Below are positions 35,833-43,418 of a stretch of DNA of 43,418 nucleotides, piece after piece. Source of the DNA: an uncultured Eubacteriales bacterium (lineage in GTDB: Bacteria; Bacillota; Clostridia; TANB77; CAG-508); assembly GCA_948443845.1 (NCBI GenBank), contig CAOJUE010000015.1, forward strand, positions 1 through 43,418, written 5' to 3'. The position numbers and the translations under genes are program-made. The first letter of the stretch is position 1; each line of letters opens with the position of its first letter. The notes under the pieces are model-generated. The model searched no databases and was not told the origin of the DNA. It worked only from the letters and a program-made list of their open reading frames with translations.

Positions 35833-37038
35833 GTATTTTCCTCAATTATTAACTTTTTACTAATTTTAATGATTACCATAATCGCCATTGTAATTAGCAC
35901 AAACAACACATTTAACAGCTCAAGATTCTGCGTCAATCCTACAAAAATCAGCAAAATGGCATAACCGCAAAATTCTTCCTAAGTTCAAAAATATTTCTCG
36001 AAAAATAAAATATTCGGTATTGAATTTTTCATCAAATGGCTCTTGGTTCGAATAATCAAACAGGCTCACTTCTGTTATATTTAAAAGAATATTCATAAAT
36101 ACATAATACACCAGATTATATAAAATAATTGTAACCAAATTCATACGCAGAAGAATTCCCGTAAAACTAATCAAAACCGCCATAGCAATGAAAGACAAAA
36201 TTCGCTTTTTTCTACTTTTGTCATAATATTTGCCAAATAAATACATCGCACCAATCGTAACTAGTGAAAAAAGCGATGTCCAGTTTCCCAATTCAAAATC
36301 ATTGCTTGTTTGGTAAATCATAAGCAATGAAACAATTAGTCCCATCACGCCATATCGTGTAATTCCTTTCAAAAATTCAACCCAATATAGTTTTTTCAAA
36401 ATCGCATCTTTTTTGAAATTCTGCCAAAATTCTTTTAATTTCATTTTTTCCTGTTGTACATTTTTGTTTTCGATAAAAAAACTTAAAATCAATCTTAAAA
36501 TTGAAAATACTAAGATTAAAATCGCCGCAATCTCGTACGAACTAAGCGTTATATACGCTCCTAGCAAAATCGGCACAATTAAACCCATTATTTCATTAGC
36601 CACTGATTTATAGCCCAAATATTTGCTTCTTTCCTCATTTGAAATTTGCTCCGATTCCATCATATTAAATGGAAATCCAGTCGTAGCAGTCGCCAAACCA
36701 AACATAATACCAATCAGCCACAAATAATCAATGATTTTTTCTCCTAGCAAAATAATCATAAAAATATAAAACGATTTGACAAACATCCCAAAACGATACA
36801 AATTCACTTTATTTCTTCGTTTAATAAAATCCCCCACCAAAAATGCTCCAACTGTGGCAACAAAGCAGCCAATCACGTTATAAAGTGACAAATAAAAAAT
36901 ATTTTGCTCAGAGATTTTATAAAAATACGCTGCCAAAAACGTGTCCAAAAAAATATTAATAATTTTTCCAAGCCCTTGGTCTAGTATTAAAATTTGTGCT
37001 TCATTTGATAGTTTTACATCTTTTGTTTCATTCATCAT
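35817..37038 (-). CDS. MFS transporter, C-terminal end needs +1 frameshift
   Basis: A polytopic transporter of the major facilitator superfamily with unknown substrate. About ten helices lie in the first 357 codons. Codon 358 is CGG, after NLGRIL; reading on gives a polar, unrelated end (RLCHFADF) with stop at 35920. Skipping the C reads GYAILLIFVGLTQN, then LLNVLFVLITMAIMVI, two hydrophobic helices, and ends at 35817. The shifted form of 406 residues has the full helix count and the normal length. GGGG stands before the ATG pair at 37038. Confidence 0.82.
35965..35967 (-). other. +1 frameshift site in the MFS gene (TTG CGG T)
   Basis: CGG is at 35967-35965; skipping C35967 gives GGT and opens a further 49 codons coding two hydrophobic helices. 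No clear hairpin was seen. Confidence 0.66.
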
Positions 37039-37101
37039 TTATAATCCCCTTTTTAAATTCATTTTAATACTATCATAAACATTATTTTTATGCAACAAAA
37101 T

Positions 37102-37145
37102 AAAAAAGCAAAACTGCCCCCTAAGGACAGTTCTACTTTTTTTTT
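37102..37145 (-). terminator. Terminator of the NMNAT-Nudix gene
   Basis: A 16-pair stem with a few G-U pairs (AGAACTGTCC with GGGCAGTTTTGC), a short loop and a T-run on the minus strand, 12 bases past the stop. Confidence 0.85.
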
Positions 37146-37156
37146 AATTGTGCGTT

Positions 37157-38856
37157 TTAGATTTTTCCTGCTTCATGGTCTTCCATAACCTGCAAAGCCA
37201 GTTCTATTGCTGCATCTGTTCCGATAACCTTTTGATACTTAGCTCCATTATCTTGAAGATATTTCTCAAGTTTCTCGCTAAAAACACGACTTTCTGCTTC
37301 TGACTCTGTTCTCCCCTTTGTCTCGTATTGCACATTTTCTTCATCTCTTTCAATGAAAATAGTAAATTGATTGAGTTTATTGCGCAAATACCAAGCCAAA
37401 TCCTCAACTACTTTACTTTCATTTGCAGAATGTAAAGCACAGATTTCTAAGCCCGCATCAGTAACAACATAGTCTACCTGTCCCATAATATCATAAAGCC
37501 TCTTGTACTGTTCAGAAATAAGATACGCCTGATTTGGAATATATTTCCCAAGCAAACCTCGGTACAGTAAATCTTTTGCAACTTCTGGAACATACTCCAT
37601 AGACACACCTCGCATCTTAAATTGGTAAGACGCTCCAAATGAAGCTGTACTCTTTCCAGCACCTGGTCCTCCGACAAATGCAATCACAAACGTATTCGTT
37701 TCTTCTTTTTCAGTTTCAAGCACCTTGCGAAGATCTGGATATGCATTAAACATTTGCACAGCCTTCTTAATCATGGTCTCATGCTGATACGCCAAACCTT
37801 TTGAAATAGCATCATCAATCTCATAAAACTCAACATCGGTCAAGTCATCTGTTGGATTAAGATACTCTTGATACTTATGAATATCATCTTCTACAAAGAC
37901 TCCAAAGCATTGTGATGAGCCACCTTTGGTTCCAGCTACCTTTTCATCATCAGAACTATACAATCCAACGATGTACATTTGTTCCAAATTAACGTTTGGA
38001 ACATTTTCAAATCTTACAATTGCTGGTTCCATAGAGTTGTCAAGGATTTGCAGCTTAAGACCTGTCTCTTCATACAATTCCCTTACAACTGCATTATAGG
38101 CTGTCTCCCCCTTCTCCTCATCAATGCCTCCTCCTGGCAATGCAAGATATCCTGGAAAATCCTCTTTTTCCATGGATCTTTTGCCAAGCAGGACATAAAT
38201 TCTGCCATCAAAGATGTCTCTTACAAGTAAAATAAGGTCAACTGTCTGTCTTCCCTGAATGAAATTGATTCCACGATTCTGACTTGCCGCAATAATCTCT
38301 CGAAATGAATTTCGGAATAAAATTGGCATCGTTTCTTGTGGAATTAATTTAGACAGTTCTTCATATCTTCCTTCAATCACCATCTTGCGGATGTCAGTTG
38401 CATGATATGGAAAATCCGTGTAATCTTCTGGATTCACCGTTTCAAACTCCAGTTCCTGGCCTTTTTGTTTCAAAACATCTAAAATGTCTTCTTTGTTACC
38501 AGTACAAAAATGAGTGACACCTCTACTTTTGCATAAAGCGGTAATTCTCAAGATCCATTCTTCGAATGTCGGCACATCAGGTAATCCAATTGTTTCGTAC
38601 TTTTCAGACGAAATTTCTGCCCTCTTAAAGATTGCATCTACTGCCTTTTCTCTCTCAGAGGCCAAAATGCAGTTCCGATCTGTCCCAGTTTCAAAAACAG
38701 ACCCTAAAACAACCACTATTTTGTCGAATTTCTTTGCTAATTCCAAAAGTACTTGCTTATGCCCATTATGAAGTGGCATTAACCGCGCTGGAAAAGCTAC
38801 AATTTTTTTGTGTTGGAAGGTCTCTCCGTTACTGTCGTCAGTTGATTTGTTACCAT
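37157..38856 (-). CDS. NMN adenylyltransferase, Nudix and P-loop kinase fusion
   Basis: Three domains in one chain, probably for NAD salvage and cleanup. The N-terminal nucleotidyltransferase has ARLMPLHNGHK, the family's GRFxPxHxGH. The Nudix domain has GGGIDEEKGETAYN and RELYEETG, with one extra residue in the loop. The C-terminal NTPase has Walker A GGPGAGKST, like the NadR ribosylnicotinamide kinase domain. The first ATG in this frame (38779) would cut off the nucleotide-binding strand KKIVAFPAR. Upstream, a good site and ATG at 38856 open another frame that joins this one by a -1 slip at an A7 run (38809-38803). Codon use looks foreign, with two sense CGG codons. Confidence 0.83.
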
Positions 38857-38890
38857 AATCATCATCCTTTCTATTTTTTTATGGAAATTC

Positions 38891-38919
38891 ATTGTACCAT
38901 ATTTTAAATTTTATGTCAA
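38891..38919 (-). promoter_or_regulatory. Promoter of the NMNAT-Nudix gene
   Basis: Perfect TTGACA (38919-38914), a 17-base spacer and TACAAT (38896-38891). It places transcript start about 30 bases before the ATG at 38856. Confidence 0.82.
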
Positions 38920-38997
38920 TGCAAAAAGGATAAAAACTTAAATTTCTATCCTTTCTCCCCATATACCTTCCCAAACATTACTTCAAAAAATCCCATT

Positions 38998-39090
38998 TTA
39001 AGTCATAATCATCTTTTGCGTTTTTTGCGATTGAATGATTTTGACCATTCCATTAAAATGAATGTCAATTAGTTTTTCAAGATTACTCAT
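38998..39090 (-). CDS. Short 30-residue frame after the reductase, possibly decayed
   Basis: The frame begins MSNLEKLIDIHFNGMVK and ends at 38998. AGGAGA inside the end of the reductase gene is well placed for it, and the ATG overlaps that stop region. Just after it, other frames give DDYDLKWDFLK and MFGKVYGEKG, which read like coding fragments. A small gene broken by one or two indels is possible. Nothing is recognised. Confidence 0.3.
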   Translation of the reverse strand: MSNLEKLIDIHFNGMVKIIQSQKTQKMIMT

Positions 39091-39640
39091 AATTTTCTCC
39101 TAACATTAGTTTCTTCGTTCCTTCTGCAATCTCTGTTTTTATCGTTTCAAAATTCATTCTCGTCACACCAACCTGTTTTACAACTTCCATATGCAAAAAC
39201 TTCGTCAAAATTTTCATCGAATTTAATGTATTTTTCGTGCCATCTCCACTTCCGCCAGCACAAGCAATGCAAAGCATCTTTTTACCTTTCAATTTCCAAT
39301 TCTCGTCAAATGATTCACATCGTTTCAAACGGTCAAAAAACGTCTTGGCAGATTCGCTCATCTCATAAAAATACACTGGACTGACAACAATCATAGCATC
39401 AAATTCCCCAATTTTATCTTTTAATCGATTAAAGTCGTCGTCCATTCTGCATTGATGTTCTTCTAAGCACATTCCCCAACCACGCTTACCACACGCCTCG
39501 CATTTTTTAATATCGTAATGATTTAAAACAATCCACTCTGTCTGGATATTCGCTTTTTTCAAAGTTTCCATACAAATTTGCACACACGAATTCGTTAAAC
39601 CAATCTCATTGGGGCTACTGCTGACAAGCACAACTCTCAT
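39083..39640 (-). CDS. Flavodoxin-like NAD(P)H-dependent FMN reductase
   Basis: A 185-residue flavodoxin-fold protein. The FMN phosphate loop lies in LVSSSPNEIGLTNS near the start; VVSPVYFYEMSESAKTFFDR is the conserved flavin-contact segment. A cluster CEACGKRGWGMC at about residues 48-59 is typical of the iron-sulfur flavoprotein-like reductases of anaerobes, although the full cysteine spacing is not certain. GGGAGAAA precedes the ATG. Its start overlaps the Nudix gene by 26 bases. Confidence 0.87.
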   Translation of the reverse strand: MRVVLVSSSPNEIGLTNSCVQICMETLKKANIQTEWIVLNHYDIKKCEACGKRGWGMCLEEHQCRMDDDFNRLKDKIGEFDAMIVVSPVYFYEMSESAKTFFDRLKRCESFDENWKLKGKKMLCIACAGGSGDGTKNTLNSMKILTKFLHMEVVKQVGVTRMNFETIKTEIAEGTKKLMLGENYE

Positions 39641-40148
39641 ACGTTTCTCCCTTCAAAAATTCTTGGATGAAATCCCTCACAAATTCCCAGCGATTTTCAA
39701 TAAATTCTCCATTTTTTAACATTTCATCAATTTCCTTAAAATCTGCCCATTTTACTGCACAAACTTCGTCTTCTTGCATAACAACATCTTCTAAATCAAT
39801 CTCTTGTTTGGTGAAATATTCACTCACCCAAACATTTCCCGTTCGATATTTTCGCATCAATTTTAGATTTTCTGTGTTCAATTGTACGCCCAATTCTTCC
39901 AACGTTTCTCGCTCAATCGTCTGCACAGGAGTTTCCCCTTTGATGACAGAGCCACCTGTCATTGCCCAAAGGTTTGGTGAAAGTTTTTTCATGGGCGAAC
40001 GCTTCTGAATCAAAATTTTGCCTTCTCCATTCACAATCCACACATCTGCCCCTAAATGATAAAGTCCCTCTGGCATGGGGTCACCTTTTTGCATCGTTTT
40101 TCCGATTTTGTTTCCGTTTTCATCCAATAAATCCCATATTTCTGGCAT
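39615..40148 (-). CDS. Nudix hydrolase, IDI-like
   Basis: A 177-residue Nudix protein. The box GGSVIKGETPVQTIERETLEELG fits GX5EX7REUXEEXGU with Thr in one place. The opening EIWDLLDENGNKIGKT and LYHLGADVWIVN resemble isopentenyl-diphosphate isomerase-like Nudix proteins of unknown substrate. AAAGGAGA precedes the ATG. It overlaps the downstream reductase gene by 26 bases, so the two are co-transcribed. Confidence 0.93.
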   Translation of the reverse strand: MPEIWDLLDENGNKIGKTMQKGDPMPEGLYHLGADVWIVNGEGKILIQKRSPMKKLSPNLWAMTGGSVIKGETPVQTIERETLEELGVQLNTENLKLMRKYRTGNVWVSEYFTKQEIDLEDVVMQEDEVCAVKWADFKEIDEMLKNGEFIENRWEFVRDFIQEFLKGETYESCACQQ

Positions 40149-40219
40149 GTTTTTTCTCCTTTCAAAGTCTTAAAATGCTGCAAAATCAAGTAAGAGCATA
40201 TTTTTAATCAATTGTCAAG

Positions 40220-40248
40220 TTGACAACTTTACATAAATATGATATAAT
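40220..40248 (+). promoter_or_regulatory. Perfect plus-strand promoter pointing into the Nudix gene antisense
   Basis: TTGACA (40220-40225), a 17-base spacer and TATAAT (40243-40248). Its -35 is half of the palindrome TTGTCAA-G-TTGACAA (40212-40226). The only gene downstream on this side lies on the other strand. Confidence 0.7.
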
Positions 40249-40282
40249 AAAAGGTTGGGCATATCGCATTTTTCTTCCCCTT

Positions 40283-40723
40283 TTATTTTTCTAAATTTTC
40301 CAACTCTTTTACAATTTCTAGCGGATACGCTTCGTTTTCTTCAACTTGTCTTACCATTTCTAACATCATTTTTGGTCCTCTTAAGGCGTCTTTGTATTTG
40401 GTTTTGATGTCTTCCATTTCAATCCATTTGGCATCTAAAATTTCGCTTGGGTCAAAATGAATGTTTTCTTCCAAAATTTCCGTCAAAAACGTAATCCTAA
40501 CAATATCTCGCTCTTTAGAAGAAATAATTGGCAACATTTTGGTAAGTTTTACTTTGCAACCAGTTTCCTCGAAAACTTCACGAATCGCGCCTTCAAAAAT
40601 TGTTTCTCCGTCGTCCAAATGTCCTGCAGGAAAATTCCATTGTCCATAACATTTTTCTTGTGCTTCTTGCACCAATAATAATTTATTTTCTTTTCTTAAA
40701 ATCCCACCAACAATTACTTTCAT
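40283..40723 (-). CDS. Nudix hydrolase, MutT-like
   Basis: A 146-residue Nudix pyrophosphatase. The box GHLDDGETIFEGAIREVFEETG matches GX5EX7REUXEEXGU completely and WNFPAGH leads into it. The substrate is probably a nucleoside diphosphate derivative; it cannot be set from sequence. AGGAGG precedes the ATG. It follows the MBL-fold gene by 16 bases and ends the 42206-40283 gene train. Confidence 0.93.
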   Translation of the reverse strand: MKVIVGGILRKENKLLLVQEAQEKCYGQWNFPAGHLDDGETIFEGAIREVFEETGCKVKLTKMLPIISSKERDIVRITFLTEILEENIHFDPSEILDAKWIEMEDIKTKYKDALRGPKMMLEMVRQVEENEAYPLEIVKELENLEK

Positions 40724-40739
40724 ATTTTACCTCCTAATT

Positions 40740-41546
40740 TTATAACTCTATTACCTCTAAATCATTTGGCACATACACATTTCCAGAAAAATACTGTTTT
40801 GCCTCTTGCGTATATAATTCTTTTCGCTGTTGTATGCAATTATCTTTCGTATGCCAAAGAATTAAATTTTTGACACCTAACTTTTGCATATTTTCCGCCA
40901 CATCTTTCACGGTAGAATGATTTATTTTATGTGGCTGAAAAATCTCATTTTCTGCTTCCATGCAAAAAACTTCATGGCAAACCCAATCTGCATTTTGAAT
41001 TTTGTCATAATTTTTCTCACTACACGGAATGTCTCCTAAAAAAGCAAAACTTTTTCCATTGCTTAATTTCGTTTGAAAGCCAAACTGCACAATATCTTCT
41101 TTGGGATACAAATTCAATATTTTTACTTGATAATCAATAATCGAATATTCTTGCCCATCTTGAATATCATGAAAAATAACATTTTCATGATAAATGTCAA
41201 TGTGCATTCCATGAAACGTCTGCAAAATAAATTCTTCTATGATTTTCCTTACTTCTTTTGCACAATAAATATTTACTTTTCCAGCATATTTATTTTTGTA
41301 TATATTCTGACATATCACACGAAGCAATGGAAAAATTCCTAGCAAATGGTCCACATGTTTATGCGAAATAAAAATATCATGAATGTTGTTTAAATCTACC
41401 TTTACATTTTGGATTTGATTTAAAATCTGTGCACCAGCACCAGTATCGACTAACAAATATTTCTCATTATTTTCTAATAGAAAACAAGTATTATAACAAT
41501 TTAAGGTTAATCCTCCACCCGTTCCTAGAACCAATATTCTTTCCAT
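40740..41546 (-). CDS. MBL-fold metallo-hydrolase, RNase Z-like
   Basis: A 268-residue metallo-beta-lactamase fold enzyme. The metal motif HxHxDH is SHKHVDH with His62, His64, Asp66 and His67. Later ligands fit FLGDIPCSEK, CHEVFC and LILWHTKDN. The order resembles the RNase Z and phosphodiesterase branch, but the flexible arm of tRNase Z is not obvious. The substrate is unknown. It starts six bases after the methyltransferase stop. Confidence 0.9.
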   Translation of the reverse strand: MERILVLGTGGGLTLNCYNTCFLLENNEKYLLVDTGAGAQILNQIQNVKVDLNNIHDIFISHKHVDHLLGIFPLLRVICQNIYKNKYAGKVNIYCAKEVRKIIEEFILQTFHGMHIDIYHENVIFHDIQDGQEYSIIDYQVKILNLYPKEDIVQFGFQTKLSNGKSFAFLGDIPCSEKNYDKIQNADWVCHEVFCMEAENEIFQPHKINHSTVKDVAENMQKLGVKNLILWHTKDNCIQQRKELYTQEAKQYFSGNVYVPNDLEVIEL

Positions 41547-41552
41547 AAAACC

Positions 41553-42206
41553 CTACTCTTCCTTTCGAACCGCACAATTCCAAACGATTTTTTCTATCTC
41601 ATAACGAAGCATTTTTTCTTCTTTCATTTTCTCGATTTTCCAATCTGCGAAAAAATATCGAATACTTTCTTCATCAAAAATTCTTTTACTCTTTTTCCAT
41701 TCTGGTTGCCAAATAAAATTATCATCGATTGAAAGACCGTTTGATATGAATTTTGTATCATTGACGGAATTGACACGAAACAAAAATATACCATTCGGTT
41801 TCAAAATTCGTTTGATTTCACAAATGATTTTTCTTGTGGCTTCTTCTGTAAAATAATGAATGCATAAATCTGCCACCACAATATCCGTAAAACAATCTTC
41901 TATCGGAAAACCTTGCGACATATCAAACAATTTTGTACTGGCTTGGGGAATTTCTTTTTGGATGGTTTGAATGGCAACCTCAGAATAATCACACGCCAAA
42001 ACCTGTTTACCTTTTTTGATAAGATATAACGTATTATTGCCAAGCCCACAACCTAAATCCACGATGGTGGACTGACAATTTTCAATTTCTGTTTCATAAT
42101 CTGCAAGCCACTCATCATACTTTGTTTCTCGCTTCTTGACTTTCATTTCTTCATTTATATTAGAAAATCTTTGGTTAAATACTTCTTTATCCGTATATTG
42201 TTGCAT
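41553..42206 (-). CDS. Class I SAM-dependent methyltransferase
   Basis: A 217-residue methyltransferase. Motif I is IVDLGCGLGNN (about 48-58), motif II is VLACDYSEVA, and VADLCIHYFTEEATRKII followed by ILKPNGIFLFRVNS completes the Rossmann core. The target is probably a small molecule. AGGAGG precedes the ATG. It leads a compact group with the MBL hydrolase and the MutT-like gene. Confidence 0.92.
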   Translation of the reverse strand: MQQYTDKEVFNQRFSNINEEMKVKKRETKYDEWLADYETEIENCQSTIVDLGCGLGNNTLYLIKKGKQVLACDYSEVAIQTIQKEIPQASTKLFDMSQGFPIEDCFTDIVVADLCIHYFTEEATRKIICEIKRILKPNGIFLFRVNSVNDTKFISNGLSIDDNFIWQPEWKKSKRIFDEESIRYFFADWKIEKMKEEKMLRYEIEKIVWNCAVRKEE

Positions 42207-42251
42207 TTTTTAAGCCTCCTGCCTTCTATTTTCTTTATATCACAAAAGATA

Positions 42252-42293
42252 AAAAAAGAAAACCTTTTTCAAAGACTTTCTTTAAAAGGTTTT
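42252..42293 (-). terminator. Terminator of the Rpn-family gene
   Basis: AAAACCTTTT pairs with AAAAGGTTTT (42259-42268 and 42284-42293); CTTTTTTT follows on the minus strand. It lies 18 bases past the stop. Confidence 0.8.
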
Positions 42294-42310
42294 TTAAAAA
42301 TAACATAATA

Positions 42311-43183
42311 TTAATTTTTATCTTTTAGTTGTTCAATTTCTTCTCTTGTTAATTTGGTGTATTTTATTATTTTTTCAATTGTTTCTCCATTTTCCAGCAT
42401 TTCCTTTGCAATTTCAAAAGAATTATTTTTCTTTCCTTCTTTCACTCCCTGTTCCAAACCCTTTTGTAACCCTTCTTCCATTCCCTCTTTCTTTGCGTAA
42501 CTCACACCGCTATTATAATCCCTAACCCACTTATCCTTAAGTTCCTCTAATCTTCGGGTTTCCTCATCACCAGACAATTCCACAAATTCTACTTTTGCCT
42601 TTTTTAGCAATTGATTTTTCTTCTCCGCCATCTCAATCAACTCCTCATCTACATCATCTATGATTGCCAGCCATTGATTTATCTTTTGGTCCATGTCTGG
42701 GTGGCTTTTTCGAAATTTTGGCAATTCAATAAAATACCACTCAATTCCATCAGACACCACGTAATCCCTATGTTTATCCATCACAATTGCAGTTTTTGTG
42801 ATGTAATTCTCAACTGGAAACAAATCATAATTTAAGATGTTTACCATAATTATTTTTTTGATGTTCGCATATTCTGCGCCTTTTGGCGTCAAACGTGTGA
42901 CTTGTTTTGTCGCGTAAAACAGACTTCTAGCAACAATATTGTGTCTGTCGTCAACTTGCATTTCGATATCAACCACGGCACCGTCGTTCAAAATCGCCTG
43001 AATATCAAGACTTCCAGTTTTTTCCTCTGGAGAAAATCGACCAAGATAGACCTCCTGCTCAATTTTGATTGTCTCGATTTTAATATTTAACAGCGCCTCC
43101 AAAAAATCGATTAAAAACTCCTCATTGCCTTTGCGACTAAAAAAGGTCTTGAATAGGACATCATTTTTTAAGTTATATTTCAT
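42311..43183 (-). CDS. Rpn-family recombination-promoting nuclease, PD-(D/E)XK type
   Basis: A 290-residue protein of the Rpn / PDDEXK transposase-like family (PF12784 type). It starts with KNDVLFKTFFS. The nuclease core shows Asp60 in GSLDIQAIL and the E-x-Q motif (Glu74, Gln76) in VVDIEMQ. A coiled-coil, Gly-Lys-Glu repeat tail (KEGMEEGLQKGLEQGVKEG) and a small C-terminal helical module complete it. In E. coli relatives promote RecA-independent recombination and can act in phage defence; the role here is inferred. AGGAAG precedes the ATG. Confidence 0.92.
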   Translation of the reverse strand: MKYNLKNDVLFKTFFSRKGNEEFLIDFLEALLNIKIETIKIEQEVYLGRFSPEEKTGSLDIQAILNDGAVVDIEMQVDDRHNIVARSLFYATKQVTRLTPKGAEYANIKKIIMVNILNYDLFPVENYITKTAIVMDKHRDYVVSDGIEWYFIELPKFRKSHPDMDQKINQWLAIIDDVDEELIEMAEKKNQLLKKAKVEFVELSGDEETRRLEELKDKWVRDYNSGVSYAKKEGMEEGLQKGLEQGVKEGKKNNSFEIAKEMLENGETIEKIIKYTKLTREEIEQLKDKN

Positions 43184-43198
43184 ATTATCTTCCTTTCT

Positions 43199-43227
43199 AT
43201 TATACCAAATTTTGTTTTCTTTTTCAA
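43199..43227 (-). promoter_or_regulatory. Promoter of the Rpn-family gene
   Basis: TTGAAA (43227-43222), a 17-base spacer and perfect TATAAT (43204-43199) with extended TGG. The start follows by about 16 bases, so the leader is very short. Confidence 0.78.
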
Positions 43228-43370
43228 CATTTTTCGTTCGACAATTACTCTTGTAACTCTTGAAAACTGTGGCAGAAATGCCTGAATTTTTGTAGGATAT
43301 GGAATATATCCTTAAGATACATTATTTATATCATATTATTTTACATTTGTCAATAAAATCTTCAATAATT

Positions 43371-43415
43371 ATCCCCCAGTATAACTGGGGGATTTTCATA
43401 TCGGCCTATAAGGCC
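43371..43415. repeat. Two adjacent palindromes at the window edge
   Basis: ATCCCCCAGT-ATA-ACTGGGGGAT at 43371-43393 is followed ten bases later by GGCCT-ATA-AGGCC at 43403-43415. Both have an ATA loop. The first, with TTTTC behind it, could be a plus-strand terminator. The pair could also be the end of a hairpin-ended mobile element cut by the window. Confidence 0.5.
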
Positions 43416-43418
43416 TTG

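Overview
The window looks like a piece of a low-GC Bacillota chromosome, most likely an uncultured gut-type member of class Clostridia. The signs are AT-rich DNA, AGGAGG ribosome binding sites, sigma-A promoters with 17-base spacers, a T-box leader, a CIRCE operator and several intrinsic terminators. Nearly all genes lie on the minus strand. No rRNA, tRNA, CRISPR array or complete insertion sequence was seen.

Layout, left to right. (1) 135-853: a plus-strand gene for a secreted protein of unknown function with a perfect promoter. (2) 858-6468: a phenylalanyl-tRNA synthetase operon read leftward from a Phe-type T-box. Its order is small membrane protein, pheS, GNAT acetyltransferase, MntA antitoxin, HepT toxin, short pyrophosphatase-like protein, pheT. 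(3) 6546-13107: a surface or secretion cluster with an FGE-like protein, a pilin-like protein, a coiled-coil protein, a 49-residue protein, a beta-propeller and a 759-residue anchored protein. (4) 13128-15878: YitT-family membrane protein, Elp3-like radical SAM protein, and rnc. (5) 16199-28746: an exopolysaccharide operon with a Wzz/BY-kinase fusion, three kinds of glycosyltransferase, pyruvyl transferase, FrhB-like protein, acyltransferase, a polymerase candidate and a Wzx flippase, ending in a GIY-YIG gene. (6) 28935-34438: an FxLYD protein, two microproteins, groES-groEL under CIRCE, an SPFH protein, and pyrG behind a leader terminator. (7) 34518-43415: BspA-type LRR protein, MFS transporter, an NMNAT-Nudix-kinase fusion, a flavodoxin-like reductase, two Nudix proteins, an MBL-fold hydrolase, a methyltransferase and an Rpn-family nuclease.

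The most striking observation is a shared lesion in five otherwise intact genes: pheS, wzx, the GIY-YIG gene, the first EPS glycosyltransferase and the MFS transporter. In each, one extra C creates an in-frame CGG codon. Skipping that C (+1) decodes GGU or GGA as a glycine that fits the family and restores the full-length protein. No other in-frame CGG was found in the housekeeping and EPS genes read by eye. The few remaining CGG codons are in genes that look more accessory. This resembles the +1 recoding at AGG described in Perkinsus mitochondria, with CGGN read as glycine here. A motif-specific sequencing or assembly error remains the main alternative. pheS is normally essential, so the lesion must be either recoded or false.

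Other points of interest are an A7 slippery run at the start of the NMNAT fusion gene, an in-frame TAA in the acyltransferase, a charged low-complexity insertion inside the BY-kinase domain, a toxin-antitoxin pair inside the Phe-tRNA-controlled operon, and a consensus promoter pointing antisense into a Nudix gene.
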